Part shown: positions 37,324 through 45,079 of the stretch, in pieces
Position numbering within the stretch: position 1 is the stretch's first letter
Layout: each line of letters begins with the position of its first letter
Source: Silanimonas sp.
Lineage (GTDB): Bacteria > Pseudomonadota > Gammaproteobacteria > Xanthomonadales > Xanthomonadaceae
Reading direction: 5' to 3'
DNA: 64,000 bases
Assembly (NCBI GenBank): GCA_026005095.1
Contig: BPKK01000001.1
Span: forward strand, 362,225 to 426,224
Position numbers and translations under genes: made by a program
Notes under the pieces: generated by a model
What the model was told of the DNA's origin: nothing
What the model saw: only the letters and a program-made list of their open reading frames with translations
Database searches by the model: none

Positions 37324-38457
37324 ATGTCCGCATCCCGTTGCCTCCGTCTCCTGCTCCCGAGCCTGCTGCTCGCCACCACCATCGCCTGGGCGGCGCTGCC
37401 ACCGGCCATCCCGTCCAGCGCAGGCGCCCCGGCGGAGGCCGGCGCCACTCCCGCCCCGGCCTCCGATGCCCCCACCACCGATGCCGGAGGTCTTACCACA
37501 CTCGCGCCCGTGGTGGTCACCGGCATCCAGCCCGGTCCCGGCCTGTGGCAGGTGCGCCGCAACGGCAATACCCTCTGGATCGTGGCCACCTTGAGCCCGC
37601 TGCCCAAGCGCATCGACTGGGAGCCGCGCGAACTCGATGCCCTGGTGGCCCGCGCCGACCGCGTGCTCACCCCGCCGCGCTTCGAGATCGCCGCCGAGAT
37701 CAGCTTCTTCGGCCGGCTGCGCCTGGTGCCCAGCGCCCTGCGCGCCCGCAACAATCCGGAGGACCGCCGCCTCGCCGAGATCCTCCCCCCCGAACTCTAT
37801 GCCCGCTGGGAAGTACAAAAGGCAAAGTACCTCGGCCGCGACCGCAGCATCGAGCGGCGCCGCCCCTTCATCGCCGCCTACGAGCTCACCGAGGCGGCCT
37901 ACCGCGAACTCGACCTGCGCCGCGACAACATCGTCTGGAAGCGCGTCGAACGGCAGGCCAGGCGCCATCAGCGCGAGATCGTGCCGGTATCGGTGCAGCT
38001 GAAGCTCGAAGACCCGCGCGAGGCCCTGCGCGAGTTCGAACGCAGCGGCCTTGACGACATCGCCTGCCTCGAGGCCACTCTGGCCCGGCTGGAGAACGAC
38101 ACCCGCAACATGGTGCTGCGCGCCAATGCCTGGGCGGTGGGCGACCTTGCTGCCCTGCGCGAACTGCCCTTCGAGAGCGAACTGCGCGCCTGCGCCCTCG
38201 CCCTGCTCGGCAGCGAGAGCCTGAAGAAGCGCGGTTTCGCCGAACTGCCGCGGCGCAGCGTGGAGGAGTGGGTGCGGGTGGCCGAGGAAAGTCTCGCCCG
38301 GCATACCACCACCGTGGCCGTGGCCGATTTCCAACTGCTCACCAACGATGACGGCCTGCTCGCCGCGCTGCGCGCCCGGGGCTACGAGATCATCGAACCC
38401 GGCACGGAGGCGGCGGCCAGCCCCGCGCCCGCGCCACCCCTTGAATCGGCGGAGTGA
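37324..38457 (+). CDS. TraB/GumN-family secreted protein, key His not conserved
   Basis: This is a 377-residue exported protein with a signal peptide (MSASRCLRLLLPSLLLATT) and a Pro/Ala-rich linker to about residue 60. The core resembles TraB/GumN proteins: GLWQVRRNGNTLWIVA, a long helical middle, and the conserved C-terminal stretch VAVADFQLLTNDDGLLAALRARGYEI. In active TraB family members the first strand ends in a GxxH motif; here the corresponding segment is VATLSPLPKRIDW, without the His. It may therefore be an inactive relative with a structural or binding role. It stands alone between divergent HAD and the small heat-shock genes. Confidence 0.75.
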   Translation: MSASRCLRLLLPSLLLATTIAWAALPPAIPSSAGAPAEAGATPAPASDAPTTDAGGLTTLAPVVVTGIQPGPGLWQVRRNGNTLWIVATLSPLPKRIDWEPRELDALVARADRVLTPPRFEIAAEISFFGRLRLVPSALRARNNPEDRRLAEILPPELYARWEVQKAKYLGRDRSIERRRPFIAAYELTEAAYRELDLRRDNIVWKRVERQARRHQREIVPVSVQLKLEDPREALREFERSGLDDIACLEATLARLENDTRNMVLRANAWAVGDLAALRELPFESELRACALALLGSESLKKRGFAELPRRSVEEWVRVAEESLARHTTTVAVADFQLLTNDDGLLAALRARGYEIIEPGTEAAASPAPAPPLESAE

Positions 38458-38539
38458 CGCCCCTATCCCTCGCCTCGCGGAAGGGCCGGGCCCCGATGCC
38501 CGTTCTTCCGGCCCACCACCAACGAGGGAGGAGAGGACG

Positions 38540-38977
38540 ATGCTCCACCGCAATCTGTTCCCACGCGATGTCTTCGCCGAGTTGGACCGCCTGCAGCGCG
38601 ACGTGCAGGACCTGTTCGGGCTCAGCCCGAGCATCCGCGGCAGCGCCCGCGGCGGCTTCCCGGCACTGAACATCGGCAGCACGCCGCGCTCGGTCGAGGT
38701 CTACGCCTTCGCCCCGGGCATCGACCCGGCCACGCTGGAACTCACACTCGACCGCACGGTGCTGACTCTTTCGGGCGAGCGCAAGCCCGCCGAGCCGCCC
38801 GCCGAGGGCAGCACCACCCACGTGCAGGAACGCTTCGCCGGCCGCTTCCGCCGGGTGGTGAACCTGCCCGACGACATCGACCCCGACGCGGTCACGGCCG
38901 ACTATCGCGACGGCGTGCTGCACGTGAGCGTGCAGCGCCGCGCCACCGCCCTGCCGCGTCGCATCGAGGTGCAATGA
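38540..38977 (+). CDS. Small heat-shock protein, Hsp20 family
   Basis: This is an ATP-independent holdase of 145 residues. An N-terminal helix (MLHRNLFPRDVFAELDRLQRD) is followed by the alpha-crystallin domain (about 45-135): VEVYAFAPGIDPATLELTLD, then LTLSGER and GRFRRVVNLPDDIDPD. It ends with GVLHVSVQRR. The C-terminal IxI/V motif is weak. A strong GGAGGAGAGG ribosome-binding site precedes the ATG. A second Hsp20 gene follows 16 bp downstream. Confidence 0.9.
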   Translation: MLHRNLFPRDVFAELDRLQRDVQDLFGLSPSIRGSARGGFPALNIGSTPRSVEVYAFAPGIDPATLELTLDRTVLTLSGERKPAEPPAEGSTTHVQERFAGRFRRVVNLPDDIDPDAVTADYRDGVLHVSVQRRATALPRRIEVQ

Positions 38978-38993
38978 GCCCGGAGGATATGCC

Positions 38994-39383
38994 ATGAACG
39001 CCGTAACCCATCCCATGCCCCCGCAGGACAGCCCCGCTGAGGCCCGCGAGGCCCCCGCGCTGCGCCCCCTCGTCGACATCCGCGAGGATGGCACCGGCAT
39101 CACCCTGGTGGCCGACTTGCCGGGAGTGCCGAAAGACCGGCTCGAGCTACGCGTCGAGGGCGACCAGCTCGCCATCGATGCCGAAATGGCCATCCCGGCG
39201 CCGGACGACATGGAATCCGTACACGGAGAGGTCTCCGTGCCGCGCTACCGCCGGGTGTTCACCCTCAGCAAGGAACTCGACCCGGAGGGCATCAGCGCCG
39301 ATCTGCAGCAGGGCGTGCTGACGATCCGCATCCCCAAGGCGCGCCACGCCCAGCCGCGCCGGATCGCCGTGCGGGTGGGCTGA
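38994..39383 (+). CDS. Small heat-shock protein, Hsp20 family (second copy)
   Basis: This 129-residue Hsp20 protein is divergent from its neighbour, so the pair is old rather than a fresh duplication. The alpha-crystallin domain starts at PLVDIREDGTGITLVADLPG, continues through VPRYRRVFTLSKELDPEGIS and closes with GVLTIRIPKA. The IRI in this strand is the usual GVLTI end of the domain. The two may form mixed oligomers. A terminator-like hairpin follows at 39386-39403. Confidence 0.9.
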   Translation: MNAVTHPMPPQDSPAEAREAPALRPLVDIREDGTGITLVADLPGVPKDRLELRVEGDQLAIDAEMAIPAPDDMESVHGEVSVPRYRRVFTLSKELDPEGISADLQQGVLTIRIPKARHAQPRRIAVRVG

Positions 39384-39385
39384 AA

Positions 39386-39406
39386 GGCCCCACGCCCGGG
39401 GCCCTT
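39386..39406. terminator. Bidirectional terminator-like hairpin
   Basis: GGCCCC (39386-39391) pairs with GGGGCC (39398-39403) around ACGCCC, between the convergent second Hsp20 gene and nrdJb. The run of T is short on both strands (CTT and TTTC), so it is a modest candidate. Confidence 0.4.
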
Positions 39407-40143
39407 CAGCCGCACTTCGAATAGCCGCAGTTCAGGCAGGTCTGGCAGCCGTCCATCAGCACCAGGGCCTTGGTATTGCACTTGGCGCAGAGGGTGGCCG
39501 AGGGCGGGAAGCTGGTGCCCTCACCGGTCACGGCGATGTCGCCGCCGGCCGACCCTTCGCCCTTCCTCAGGCCCTGCTCGTAGACCGCGCGCTTCTCGGC
39601 GATCAGGGCGCGCTGCTCGTCGCTGATCGCCGGGTCCTTGATCAGGCCGATCGACTTCATGTGCTCCTCGATCACGCTGCCGATCTCGGCGATGATCGAG
39701 GGCATGTACACGCCGCCGGCCTTGAAGTAGCCGCCGCGCGGATCGAACACGGCCTTCATCTCCTCGGCGAGGAAGGTCACGTCGCCGCCCTTGCGGAACA
39801 CCGCCGAGACGATGCGGGTGATGGCGACGATCCACTGGAAGTGCTCCATGTTCTTCGAGTTGATAAAGAGCTCGAAGGGCCGGCGCAGCTCGTGCTCGGT
39901 GCCCGGGTTCAGCACAATGTCGTTGATGGTGACGTAAAGCGCGTGCTCGAACAGCGGCGACTTGATCTTGTAGGTGGCGCCGACCAGGACCTCCGGACGC
40001 TCGAGCTTCTCGTGCATCTGGATGATCTCGGCGCTGGGCGCTGGAGCCGGCGTGGCGGCGGGAACGGGGCTGGCGGCCTTGGCGGCGTCCTCCGAAGTGG
40101 CGACGCTGTACGCCTTGATTTTCTTGGTGATCTTGATGGCCAT
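39406..40143 (-). CDS. nrdJb: Ribonucleotide reductase class II, C-terminal subunit (NrdJb)
   Basis: This 245-residue partner protein of the split adenosylcobalamin-dependent ribonucleotide reductase corresponds to NrdJb of Pseudomonas. It begins MAIKITKKIKAYSV. The middle is the TSCPD-like part, with VGATYKIKSPLFEHALYVTI, PFELFINSKNMEHFQWIVA and ITRIVSAVFRKGGDVTFL. The C-terminal zinc-finger/redox tail has CAKCNTKALVLMDGCQTCLN and GYSKCG, with cysteine pairs that re-reduce the active site. The frame is open far upstream through an Arg-rich shadow of the neighbouring gene; the ATG at 40143 is the true start. nrdJa lies upstream, with a histone-like gene between. Confidence 0.88.
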   Translation of the reverse strand: MAIKITKKIKAYSVATSEDAAKAASPVPAATPAPAPSAEIIQMHEKLERPEVLVGATYKIKSPLFEHALYVTINDIVLNPGTEHELRRPFELFINSKNMEHFQWIVAITRIVSAVFRKGGDVTFLAEEMKAVFDPRGGYFKAGGVYMPSIIAEIGSVIEEHMKSIGLIKDPAISDEQRALIAEKRAVYEQGLRKGEGSAGGDIAVTGEGTSFPPSATLCAKCNTKALVLMDGCQTCLNCGYSKCG

Positions 40144-40255
40144 GCGGGCGCTCCTGCGCGCGGTACGGGTGTTGCGTGGGGTGTTGCAGGGAAATCGGGA
40201 TCGACGGGAAAGCCCCGCCCCGCCGTGAGGCGGGGCGGGAACGGGCCGCCCGGCC

Positions 40256-40855
40256 TCAGCGGCGAGCAGTCTTCTTCGCGACTTTCTTCGCCGTCTTCTT
40301 TGGTGCCGCCTTCTTTGCGGCGGCCTTCTTCGGTGCCACTTTCTTCGCGGCGGCCTTGCGGGCGGCGGCCTTGGCCACCGTCTTCGGTGCCGTCTTCTTT
40401 GCCGCAGCCTTCTTCGGTGCCACTTTCTTCGCGGCGGCCTTGCGGGCGGCGGCCTTGGCCACCGTCTTCGGTGCCGTCTTCTTTGCCGCAGCCTTCTTCG
40501 GTGCCGCTTTCTTCGCCGCCGCCTTCTTCTTGCCGAGGCTGGCCTTGACCTTCTTCGCCGCGGCGTCGAGCTCGCGCTTGGCCGCCGCCACCTTCTTGCG
40601 AGCATCGCCCGCCACCTTGGTGACGGCCTTGCCCGCCTTCGAGGCACGCGCCTGCTTCAACTTCGCCTTGGCGACCTTCTTCACCTTGGCCACTTCGGCC
40701 TTGGCGGCCTTCTCCACCCTGGCCACCTCGGCCCTGGCCTTCTCCACCACCGGCGCCGCCTTCGCCTTCACCTGCTCGACGACCTCGCTGGCCTTCTCGC
40801 CGACCGCCTCGACGGCCTGCGCAAGGGTGGTGGTCACACCGTTGCCATTGCTCAT
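40256..40855 (-). CDS. Lys/Ala-rich histone H1-like (AlgP-type) protein
   Basis: This is a 199-residue protein with two parts. Residues 1-100 form a helical, coiled-coil-like region (TTLAQAVEAVGEKASEVVEQ and following A/V/E/K heptads, similar to phasin tails). Residues 100-199 are almost entirely Ala, Lys and Pro repeats (AAKK, APKK) like histone H1 or AlgP, expected to bind DNA or RNA non-specifically. The tail is built from an 84-bp tandem repeat. The ATG at 40855 begins the MSNGNG start; an earlier one at 40906 adds an Arg-rich stretch. It lies between nrdJb and nrdJa. No function is assigned. Confidence 0.82.
   Translation of the reverse strand: MSNGNGVTTTLAQAVEAVGEKASEVVEQVKAKAAPVVEKARAEVARVEKAAKAEVAKVKKVAKAKLKQARASKAGKAVTKVAGDARKKVAAAKRELDAAAKKVKASLGKKKAAAKKAAPKKAAAKKTAPKTVAKAAARKAAAKKVAPKKAAAKKTAPKTVAKAAARKAAAKKVAPKKAAAKKAAPKKTAKKVAKKTARR
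40323..40515. repeat. Tandem 84-bp repeat coding the Lys/Ala/Pro tail
   Basis: Two essentially identical 84-bp units (40323-40406 and 40407-40490) are followed by the start of a third (from 40491). Each encodes 28 residues containing KKVAPKKAAAKKTAPKTVAK, so the repeat preserves the reading frame and can change copy number without breaking the gene. Confidence 0.85.
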
Positions 40856-40959
40856 GGAACACTCCCGTAGGGTGCTGCGCTCACGCGTGCGTCGGGGCCG
40901 GGGCACGCTTTCCGGTCGGGCCCGCCTCGCCGGGGCAGGTCGGACGGGCCTCGATGTCC

Positions 40960-40984
40960 GGGCCGCGGCGGGCTGCCGCGGCCC
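40960..40984 (-). terminator. Hairpin immediately after nrdJa
   Basis: GGGCCGCGGC (40960-40969) and GCCGCGGCCC (40975-40984) form a 10-bp stem with a 5-base loop a few bases after the nrdJa stop. No T-run follows on the minus strand, so it may stabilise the 3' end or attenuate rather than terminate. Confidence 0.45.
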
Positions 40985-40987
40985 CGG

Positions 40988-43138
40988 TCAGAACTTGCCG
41001 TAATACCCCTCTTTCAGTGCGTCGAACAGGTTGGCCGCGGTGTGCAGCTCGCCGTCGTACTCGATCTGCTCGTTGCCCCGGGCCTCCACCACCGTGCCGT
41101 CCTCCAGTTCGAAGCGGTAGACGGTGTTCTCCAGGTCCTTCTCCTTCACCAGCACCCCCTGGAAGGCCGCCGGGTTGAAGCGGAAGGTGGTGCAGCCCTT
41201 CAGGCCCTTCTCGTGGGCGTAACGGTAGATGTCCTTGAAGTCCTCGTAGGGGAAGTCGGTGGGGACGTTCGCCGTCTTCGAGATCGAGGAATCGACCCAG
41301 AGCTGTGCAGCGGCCTGGATGTCGACGTGTTCCTTTGGCGTGATGTCGTCGGCGGCCACGAAGTAGTCGGGCAGCCGGGCTTCGGGATCCTCGCTGTAGG
41401 GCATGGCCTTCGGGTTCACCAGTTCCCGGTAGGCCAGCAGCTCGAAGCTGTAGACGTCCACCTTCTCCTTGGTCTTCCTGCCCTCGCGGATCACGTTGCG
41501 CGAGTAGTGGTGGGCAAACGAAGGTTCGATGCCATTGCTGGCGTTGTTGGCCAGCGAAAGCGAGATGGTGCCGGTGGGCGCGATCGAGCTGTGGTGGGTG
41601 AAGCGCGCGCCCACCTCGGCGAGCTTCTGCACCAGCTCCGGCGCCACCGAGGCGATGCGCTGCATGTAGCGGCTGTATTTCGCGTGCAGCACCCGGCCCT
41701 TGATGGTATCGCCCACCTTCCAGCCGTCCTGCACCATCTCCGGGCGCTTCCTCAGCATCGCGGCGGTGACAGTGAAGTCCTCGTCCATGATCGGGGCCGG
41801 CCCCTTTTCCTCGGACAGCGAGAGCGCCACCTCCCAGCCGGCCAGCGCCATCTCGCGGGCCACGGCCTCAGTGAAGGCGCAGCTCTCGGGCGAGCCGTAC
41901 TTCATCCGCAGCATGGTCATGGCGGAGCCAAGGCCGAGGAAGCCCATGCCGTGGCGGCGCTTGCGCATGATCTCCTGGCGCTGCTGCTCGAGCGGCAGGC
42001 CGTTCACCTCGACCACGTTGTCGAGCATGCGAGTGAAGACGCGCACCACCTCCTTGTACTCCTCCCAGTCGAAGCGCGCCTTCTCGGTGAAGGGATCGCG
42101 GACGAACTTGGTGAGGTTCACCGAGCCCAGGAGGCAGGCGCCGTAGGGCGGCAGCGGCTGCTCGCCGCAGGGGTTGGTGGCGCGGATCGACTCGCACCAC
42201 CAGTTATTGTTCATCTCGTTGACGCGGTCGATGAGGATGAAACCCGGCTCGGCGAAGTCGTAGGTGGAGGTCATGATCATGTCCCACAGCCCGCGGGCGC
42301 GGACGTGGCTATAGACCTTGCAAGCCACTAGGCCGTCGTCGCGAGTGATATAACCCGCAGTCGTCGGCCATTCGCGCCATACCACCTGCTTCGGATCGGA
42401 GAAGTCGAGGTCGCCGGCCTCCTTCTCGCTCACTGGGAACACCAGCGGCCATTCGGCGTCGCGGGCCACGGCGTCCATGAACTCGTCGGTGATCAGCAGC
42501 GAGAGGTTGAACTGGCGCAGGCGACCATCCTCGCGCTTGGCACGGATGAACTCCTTCACGTCGGGGTGGCTGATCTCGAAGGTGCCCATCTGCGCGCCGC
42601 GCCGGCCGCCGGCCGAGGAGACGGTGAAGCACATCTTGTCGTAGATGTCCATGAAGGACAGCGGGCCCGAGGTGTAGGCCCCGGCGCCGGCCACGAAGGC
42701 GCCACGCGGGCGCAGGGTGGAGAACTCGTAGCCGATGCCGCAGCCGGCCTTCAGCGTAAGGCCGGCCTCGTGCACTTTCTCGAGGATGCCGTCCATCGAG
42801 TCGGGGATGGTGCCCGAGACGGTGCAGTTGATGGTCGAGGTGGCCGGCTTGTGCTCGAGCGCGCCGGCATTCGAGGTGATGCGGCCGGCGGGAATGGCGC
42901 CGCGGCGCAGCGCCCATAGGAAGCGCTCGTACCAGTACTTCTGCTTCTCGGGCGTGGGCTCGGCCTCGGCGAGCGCTCTGGCCACGCGCCGGTAGGTGGC
43001 GTCGATGTCGGCATCGACCGGTTCGCCTTTCTTGGTCTTGAGGCGGTACTTCTTGTCCCAGATGTCCCAGGAAGCCGGCTGCATCGGGATTTCCACCGGG
43101 CCTTCCGTCTTGACCGCCTCCAGGCGAACCGTACTCAT
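40988..43138 (-). CDS. nrdJa: Ribonucleotide reductase class II, catalytic subunit (NrdJa)
   Basis: This catalytic part of adenosylcobalamin-dependent ribonucleotide reductase makes deoxyribonucleotides with or without oxygen. It has 716 residues from MSTVRLEAV; the longer frame to 43447 runs through the promoter. The reductase barrel contains STINCTVSGTIPDSMDGI, SSAGGRRGAQMG, RATNPCGEQPLPPYG with active-site Cys, and ACLLGSVNLTKFV. A C-terminal extension of the NrdJ type follows. The gene ends in a stable hairpin; the histone-like gene and nrdJb come next on the same strand. Confidence 0.95.
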   Translation of the reverse strand: MSTVRLEAVKTEGPVEIPMQPASWDIWDKKYRLKTKKGEPVDADIDATYRRVARALAEAEPTPEKQKYWYERFLWALRRGAIPAGRITSNAGALEHKPATSTINCTVSGTIPDSMDGILEKVHEAGLTLKAGCGIGYEFSTLRPRGAFVAGAGAYTSGPLSFMDIYDKMCFTVSSAGGRRGAQMGTFEISHPDVKEFIRAKREDGRLRQFNLSLLITDEFMDAVARDAEWPLVFPVSEKEAGDLDFSDPKQVVWREWPTTAGYITRDDGLVACKVYSHVRARGLWDMIMTSTYDFAEPGFILIDRVNEMNNNWWCESIRATNPCGEQPLPPYGACLLGSVNLTKFVRDPFTEKARFDWEEYKEVVRVFTRMLDNVVEVNGLPLEQQRQEIMRKRRHGMGFLGLGSAMTMLRMKYGSPESCAFTEAVAREMALAGWEVALSLSEEKGPAPIMDEDFTVTAAMLRKRPEMVQDGWKVGDTIKGRVLHAKYSRYMQRIASVAPELVQKLAEVGARFTHHSSIAPTGTISLSLANNASNGIEPSFAHHYSRNVIREGRKTKEKVDVYSFELLAYRELVNPKAMPYSEDPEARLPDYFVAADDITPKEHVDIQAAAQLWVDSSISKTANVPTDFPYEDFKDIYRYAHEKGLKGCTTFRFNPAAFQGVLVKEKDLENTVYRFELEDGTVVEARGNEQIEYDGELHTAANLFDALKEGYYGKF

Positions 43139-43304
43139 GCCTCGTCTCTCCTTGCGCCCGGGGGCGTCGTCATCGACCGGGGATCGGGCGGGCCAGGGAT
43201 GGCAGCACGCCGCCGGAAGGCGCGGATAGCGCCGGCGGAACCGCGTTGTGCCTCGCCCTGCCCCATGACGAACCGTCCGGCCTGCGTCATCAGCTGCGTT
43301 CAGA

Positions 43305-43350
43305 CCCCAAATCTTGGGGCCCCTCCCCGTGCCCACCCCAAGATGTTGTG
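43305..43350 (-). promoter_or_regulatory. Pair of NrdR-like boxes upstream of nrdJa
   Basis: Two 15-bp elements with related sequence, CCCCAAATCTTGGGG (43305-43319) and CCCCAAGATGTTGTG (43336-43350), have starts exactly 31 bp apart, three helical turns. Paired boxes at about this spacing are the hallmark of NrdR, the ATP/dATP-sensing repressor of ribonucleotide reductase genes. They lie just downstream of the predicted nrdJa -10 element. Confidence 0.6.
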
Positions 43351-43364
43351 AGCAACGGAAGGCA

Positions 43365-43393
43365 ACGGTACGCCCCGCCCCCGCCCCTGTCAA
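43365..43393 (-). promoter_or_regulatory. nrdJa promoter
   Basis: Reading on the minus strand, a perfect -35 TTGACA (43393-43388) is followed by a 17-bp spacer and TACCGT (43370-43365). Transcription would begin near 43358, leaving a leader of about 220 nt. The 443-bp gap between nrdJa and the divergent Deg-type gene holds this promoter and the NrdR-like boxes; the remainder shows nothing else recognisable, and no B12 riboswitch. Confidence 0.5.
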
Positions 43394-43581
43394 CGCTGGG
43401 AAGCGCATCGCCTCCCGGGCCGGCAGGCGGAGAAAAACCGTTCGCAATCAATGATTTGTGAAGAAGCTTCGGGCATGATGCGGGCACATTCATGCAGACC
43501 CCGCCACTCTTGTGGCGGCCAAGACCGCCCGCATCTCGTGGAAGGTCGCAAACACTGTTTCACGGAGGCTCCCGAGGACCC

Positions 43582-45042
43582 ATGCGCCCCCTGCCGCTGT
43601 TCGCCTGCCTGCTCGCCGCCGCGCTGCTCGGCGGTCTCGTGGCCCGCGGGGCCGACGACGCCACGCCGGTGCCCACGGCCCGGGCGGCGGCCGAGCCAGC
43701 CGCTCCCGCCCCGCTGCCGCCGGCCCCGGCCGGCGGCGAGCCGGCGCGCACGGTGGCCGCCCTGCCGGCCCTGCCCTCGCTGGCGCCGATGCTGGAGAAC
43801 GTGACCCCGGCGGTGGTGAACATCTACACCCGGCAGGTGGTGGAGGTGCAAAGCCCGCTGGCCGCCGACCCCTTCTTCCGCCGCTTCTTCGGCCTGCCCG
43901 ACATGCCGCTGCGGCGCGAGAGCCAGTCGCTCGGCTCGGGCGTGATCGTCGATGCCGAGCGCGGCTACGTGCTCACCAACCACCACGTGGTGGAGAACGC
44001 CACCGAGGTGAGCGTGCAGCTGCAGGACGGCCGCACCCTGGAGGCCGAGTTCGTCGGCAGCGATCCTGGTACCGACGTGGCCCTGATCCGCATCCCCGCC
44101 GGCAACCTGCGCGCCCTGCCACTCGCCGATTCGCAGAGCCTGCGCGTCGGCGATTTCGTGGTGGCGGTGGGCAATCCCTTCGGTCTGGGCCAAACCGTCA
44201 CCTCGGGTATCGTCTCGGCGGTGGGCCGCAGCGGCCTTACCGGCCTCGGCTTCCAGGATTTCATCCAGACCGATGCCTCGATCAACCCCGGCAACTCCGG
44301 CGGCGCCCTGGTCAACCTGCGCGGCGAACTGGTGGGCATCAACACCGCCAGCTTCAATCCGCGCGGCTCGGCGGCCGGCAACATCGGGCTCGGCTTCGCC
44401 ATTCCGTCCAACCTGGCCCGCGAGGTGATGCGCCAGCTGCTGGTCTATGGCGAGGTGAAGCGCGGCTCGCTGGGCGTGGAACTCACCGACCTCACCCCGC
44501 GCTTCGCCCGCGAGCTGGGACTCGATCCCACGCTGCGCGGTGCCATCGTCACCCGCGTCTACCGCAATGCGCCCGGCGAGGTCGCCGGCCTGCGCCCGGG
44601 CGACGTAGTCACCGCCATCAACCGCCAACGGGTGGAGAGCGCCCAAGCCCTGCGCAATGCCGAAGGCCTGCTGCCGGTGAACCGACCGGTGACCCTGGAG
44701 GTGCGCCGCGGAGCACAGACACTCTCGCTCTCCGCCACCCTGCGCGAGCAGCCGCGGCAGTTGCCCGGCGCCGACATCGACCCGCGCCTCGAGGGCGCCC
44801 TGCTCGGCGAGGTGGCAGAGCGCTTCCGCAATGCCGGGCTGCTCGGCGTGGCGGTGGTCGAGGTCGATCCGCGCTCGCGCGCAGCGCTGAACGGCCTGCG
44901 CCCCGGCGACCGCATCTACGGCGTCAACGGTCGCCGGGTGGACGATCTCGCCGCCCTGCGCAGCGCTCTCGCCCAACCGCCGGGCAGGCTCGTGCTGCGG
45001 GTGCAGCGTGGCGCCCAGCAGGGCGACCTCGAGCTGCGCTGA
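43582..45042 (+). CDS. Deg/HtrA-family periplasmic serine protease
   Basis: This is a 486-residue envelope protease/chaperone of the DegP/DegQ type. The signal peptide covers the first 25 or so residues, followed by an Ala/Pro linker. The trypsin-like catalytic triad is His in TNHHVV, Asp in GTDVALI and Ser in NPGNSGGAL. Two PDZ domains follow, with GLRPGDVVTAINRQRV and GLRPGDRIYGVNGRRV. The start at 43582 has a GAGGA site 4 bases upstream. It is likely part of envelope stress protection; DegP, DegQ and MucD cannot be told apart reliably here. Confidence 0.93.
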   Translation: MRPLPLFACLLAAALLGGLVARGADDATPVPTARAAAEPAAPAPLPPAPAGGEPARTVAALPALPSLAPMLENVTPAVVNIYTRQVVEVQSPLAADPFFRRFFGLPDMPLRRESQSLGSGVIVDAERGYVLTNHHVVENATEVSVQLQDGRTLEAEFVGSDPGTDVALIRIPAGNLRALPLADSQSLRVGDFVVAVGNPFGLGQTVTSGIVSAVGRSGLTGLGFQDFIQTDASINPGNSGGALVNLRGELVGINTASFNPRGSAAGNIGLGFAIPSNLAREVMRQLLVYGEVKRGSLGVELTDLTPRFARELGLDPTLRGAIVTRVYRNAPGEVAGLRPGDVVTAINRQRVESAQALRNAEGLLPVNRPVTLEVRRGAQTLSLSATLREQPRQLPGADIDPRLEGALLGEVAERFRNAGLLGVAVVEVDPRSRAALNGLRPGDRIYGVNGRRVDDLAALRSALAQPPGRLVLRVQRGAQQGDLELR

Positions 45043-45067
45043 AGGCGTGGACTGCTGAGGTTTCGGC

Positions 45068-45073
45068 GAGAAT
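45068..45073 (+). promoter_or_regulatory. Possible leaderless -10 of the YigB-like gene
   Basis: GAGAAT lies six bases before the ATG at 45080, the same spacing as at pssA, the HAD gene and the ispB-like gene, although the hexamer is a weaker match to TATAAT. Confidence 0.3.
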
Positions 45074-45079
45074 GCGCGG

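Noticed and set aside
36508..38682. 724-codon minus-strand frame over the HAD gene and TraB/GumN region
   Set aside because: Only the last 239 codons are HAD protein; the rest is antisense to the TraB/GumN gene and has no domain.
40323..40515. CRISPR-like repeat array
   Set aside because: The units are directly adjacent with no spacers, 84 bp long, and encode part of a protein.
39406..40647. 413-codon frame containing nrdJb with an Arg-rich N-terminal half
   Set aside because: The upstream part is a frame shadow of the Lys/Ala-rich gene; NrdJb starts at the ATG at 40143.
43139..43581. B12 riboswitch before nrdJa
   Set aside because: No GCCACTG B12 box or matching stems were found on the minus strand in the gap; only a promoter and NrdR-like boxes are supported.
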